Source: Candidatus Limnocylindrales bacterium (lineage in GTDB: Bacteria > Chloroflexota > Limnocylindria > Limnocylindrales > CSP1-4). From it: 12,516 nucleotides of DNA. The notes under the pieces are model-generated. The model had not been told where the DNA came from. It was given only the letters and a program-made list of their open reading frames with translations, and did no database searches. A program made the position numbers and the translations under genes. The DNA lies in contig JARLHH010000122.1 in NCBI GenBank assembly GCA_031292335.1, positions 1-12,516 on the forward strand. The letters run 5' to 3'. This document shows, one piece after another, positions 11,846 to 12,516 of this stretch (positions are counted from its first letter, which is position 1; each line of letters opens with the position of its first letter).

Positions 11846-12516
11846 TCCAGGCCTGCCAGCCCGCCCGCGACCAGGCGCCCACCGGCGATGGTCGCGACCA
11901 CCCGAATCCCGTCCTCGCCGCTTGACCAGCCGTCACGCGAGACCGACGTCGGGTCACCCGACAGGATCACGAGGTCGGCCCGGTGCCCTACCTCGAGGCG
12001 GCCCGCGTCGTCGTCACCCAGGGCCAGCGCGCCCGCCGCCGTCCAGGCGTGGAGCGCCTCCGCCAGCGAGAGCCCCGGGTCGTGGCGCAGGGCGGCCCGC
12101 ACCCCGTCGAGCGGGGCCCCGGCCACCACCGGCCGGTCGCTCGAGAAGGCCATCGGGATGCCCCCGGCCAGGAGCGCCGCAAGCGGGAGCAGGCGCGCCG
12201 CCCGCTCGTCGCCGAGTCGGGCCCGGTACGTGGCCGCGGCCCAGGCGAGGAACTCGGGCTGGACGACTGTCGTGACTCCCGAGGCGGCCAGCCGAGCGAT
12301 CAGGCCGGCGTCGAGGAGCATCGCGTGTTCGATCCGGTGGGCGCTCGCGGTCGGGGGCGCGGGCGACGGCGCAGACGCCGGGATGGCCGGCGGAGCGGCG
12401 GCGTAGGCGTCGAGCGCGGCCCCGGCCACCACCGGCCGGTCTCTCGAGAAGGCCATCCGGATGCCCCCGGCCAGGAGCGCCGCAAGCGGGAGCAGGCGCG
12501 CCGCCCGCTCGTCGCC
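11842..12516 (-). CDS. YtcJ-like amidohydrolase (amidohydrolase 3 family), C-terminal part
   Basis: The frame is open to the right edge and gives the last 224 residues. Family landmarks are 'HRIEHAMLLDAGLIARLAAS', 'GVTTVVQPEFL', 'LLAGGIPMAFSSDRPVVAGA' with the metal-site type Ser-Asp-x-Pro, 'LSLAEALHAWTAAGALALG' and the closing 'GRLEVGHRADLVILSGDP'. Such enzymes hydrolyse amide or ester bonds in diverse small molecules; the substrate is not predictable. The segment nearest the window edge (GDERAARLLPLAALLAGGI..DRPVVAGAALD) nearly repeats residues about 100 positions further on, and it sits where a normal family member would have the 'AIGDRALD.ALDAYA' region. This part is therefore abnormal: an internal duplication or an assembly join. 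The stop overlaps the GTG start of the Lgt-like gene by 4 bases. Confidence 0.8.
   Translation of the reverse strand, partial: GDERAARLLPLAALLAGGIRMAFSRDRPVVAGAALDAYAAAPPAIPASAPSPAPPTASAHRIEHAMLLDAGLIARLAASGVTTVVQPEFLAWAAATYRARLGDERAARLLPLAALLAGGIPMAFSSDRPVVAGAPLDGVRAALRHDPGLSLAEALHAWTAAGALALGDDDAGRLEVGHRADLVILSGDPTSVSRDGWSSGEDGIRVVATIAGGRLVAGGLAGLE
12106..12213. repeat. Direct repeat, copy A (inside amidohydrolase)
   Basis: From 12118 to 12213 this segment matches 12421-12516 with two mismatches in 96 bases. The match weakens to shorter identity from 12106 to 12117 (one mismatch in 12) and then stops. The copies lie exactly 303 bases apart, a multiple of three, so the reading frame is kept. 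Confidence 0.95.
12409..12516. repeat. Direct repeat, copy B (at the window's right edge)
   Basis: This is the second copy of the repeat at 12106-12213. It runs up to the last base of the window, so its true length is unknown. The two differences in 12421-12516 change Ser to Arg and Pro to Arg in the protein (FSSDRP versus FSRDRP; GGIPM versus GGIRM). Confidence 0.95.

Overview
The window is very GC-rich and densely coding. Bacterial Shine-Dalgarno sites (GGAGG or AGGAG type) precede most genes. The mix is a class III transaminase, a Mer-like LLM oxidoreductase, an ice-binding DUF3494 protein, an Ig-repeat surface protein, and an HTH protein fused to a nuclease-like domain. This suggests a free-living soil or freshwater bacterium, most likely a high-GC Chloroflexota (Limnocylindria/Ellin6529-like) or an actinobacterium. 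That placement is inference from gene content. I see no rRNA, tRNA, CRISPR array, insertion sequence or phage gene.

Left part (1-2424, all minus strand): the N-terminal part of a secreted Ig-like repeat protein runs off the left edge. Before it in transcription order come four very small proteins: a 27-aa membrane peptide, a 71-aa hydrophilic protein, a 58-aa two-helix membrane protein and a 96-aa glycine-zipper protein. They look like an envelope or stress island. Next (2425-3597) are two gene-poor stretches around a 138-aa protein of the baeRF-like 'translational machinery protein' type. They hold three copies of an 18-bp motif, ATGAC-N8-ATGAC, each oriented toward a downstream gene or hairpin, which suggests one shared regulator.

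Middle (3598-5934): a secreted, probably cell-wall or membrane-anchored ice-binding protein faces a convergent HTH plus nuclease-like gene. The HTH region of the latter appears broken by a one-base frameshift. A 330-bp gap with a long-range inverted repeat follows.

Right part (5935-10953): a reductive pyrimidine catabolism locus. A class III aminotransferase (minus) diverges from a three-gene plus-strand operon of beta-ureidopropionase, an LLM flavin/F420-type oxidoreductase and dihydropyrimidinase. Together these would take dihydrouracil to N-carbamoyl-beta-alanine, then beta-alanine, then malonate semialdehyde. Both ends of the operon lie in the window and there is no PreTA/PydA dihydropyrimidine dehydrogenase in it. 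The LLM enzyme is therefore a candidate for the missing redox step, by inference only.

Right edge (10946-12516, minus): a YtcJ-like amidohydrolase (partial) is translationally coupled to a divergent Lgt-like membrane protein that lacks the Lgt catalytic signature. The last 96 bases of the window nearly duplicate a segment 303 bp away inside the same gene. This is either an in-frame internal duplication or an assembly fault.
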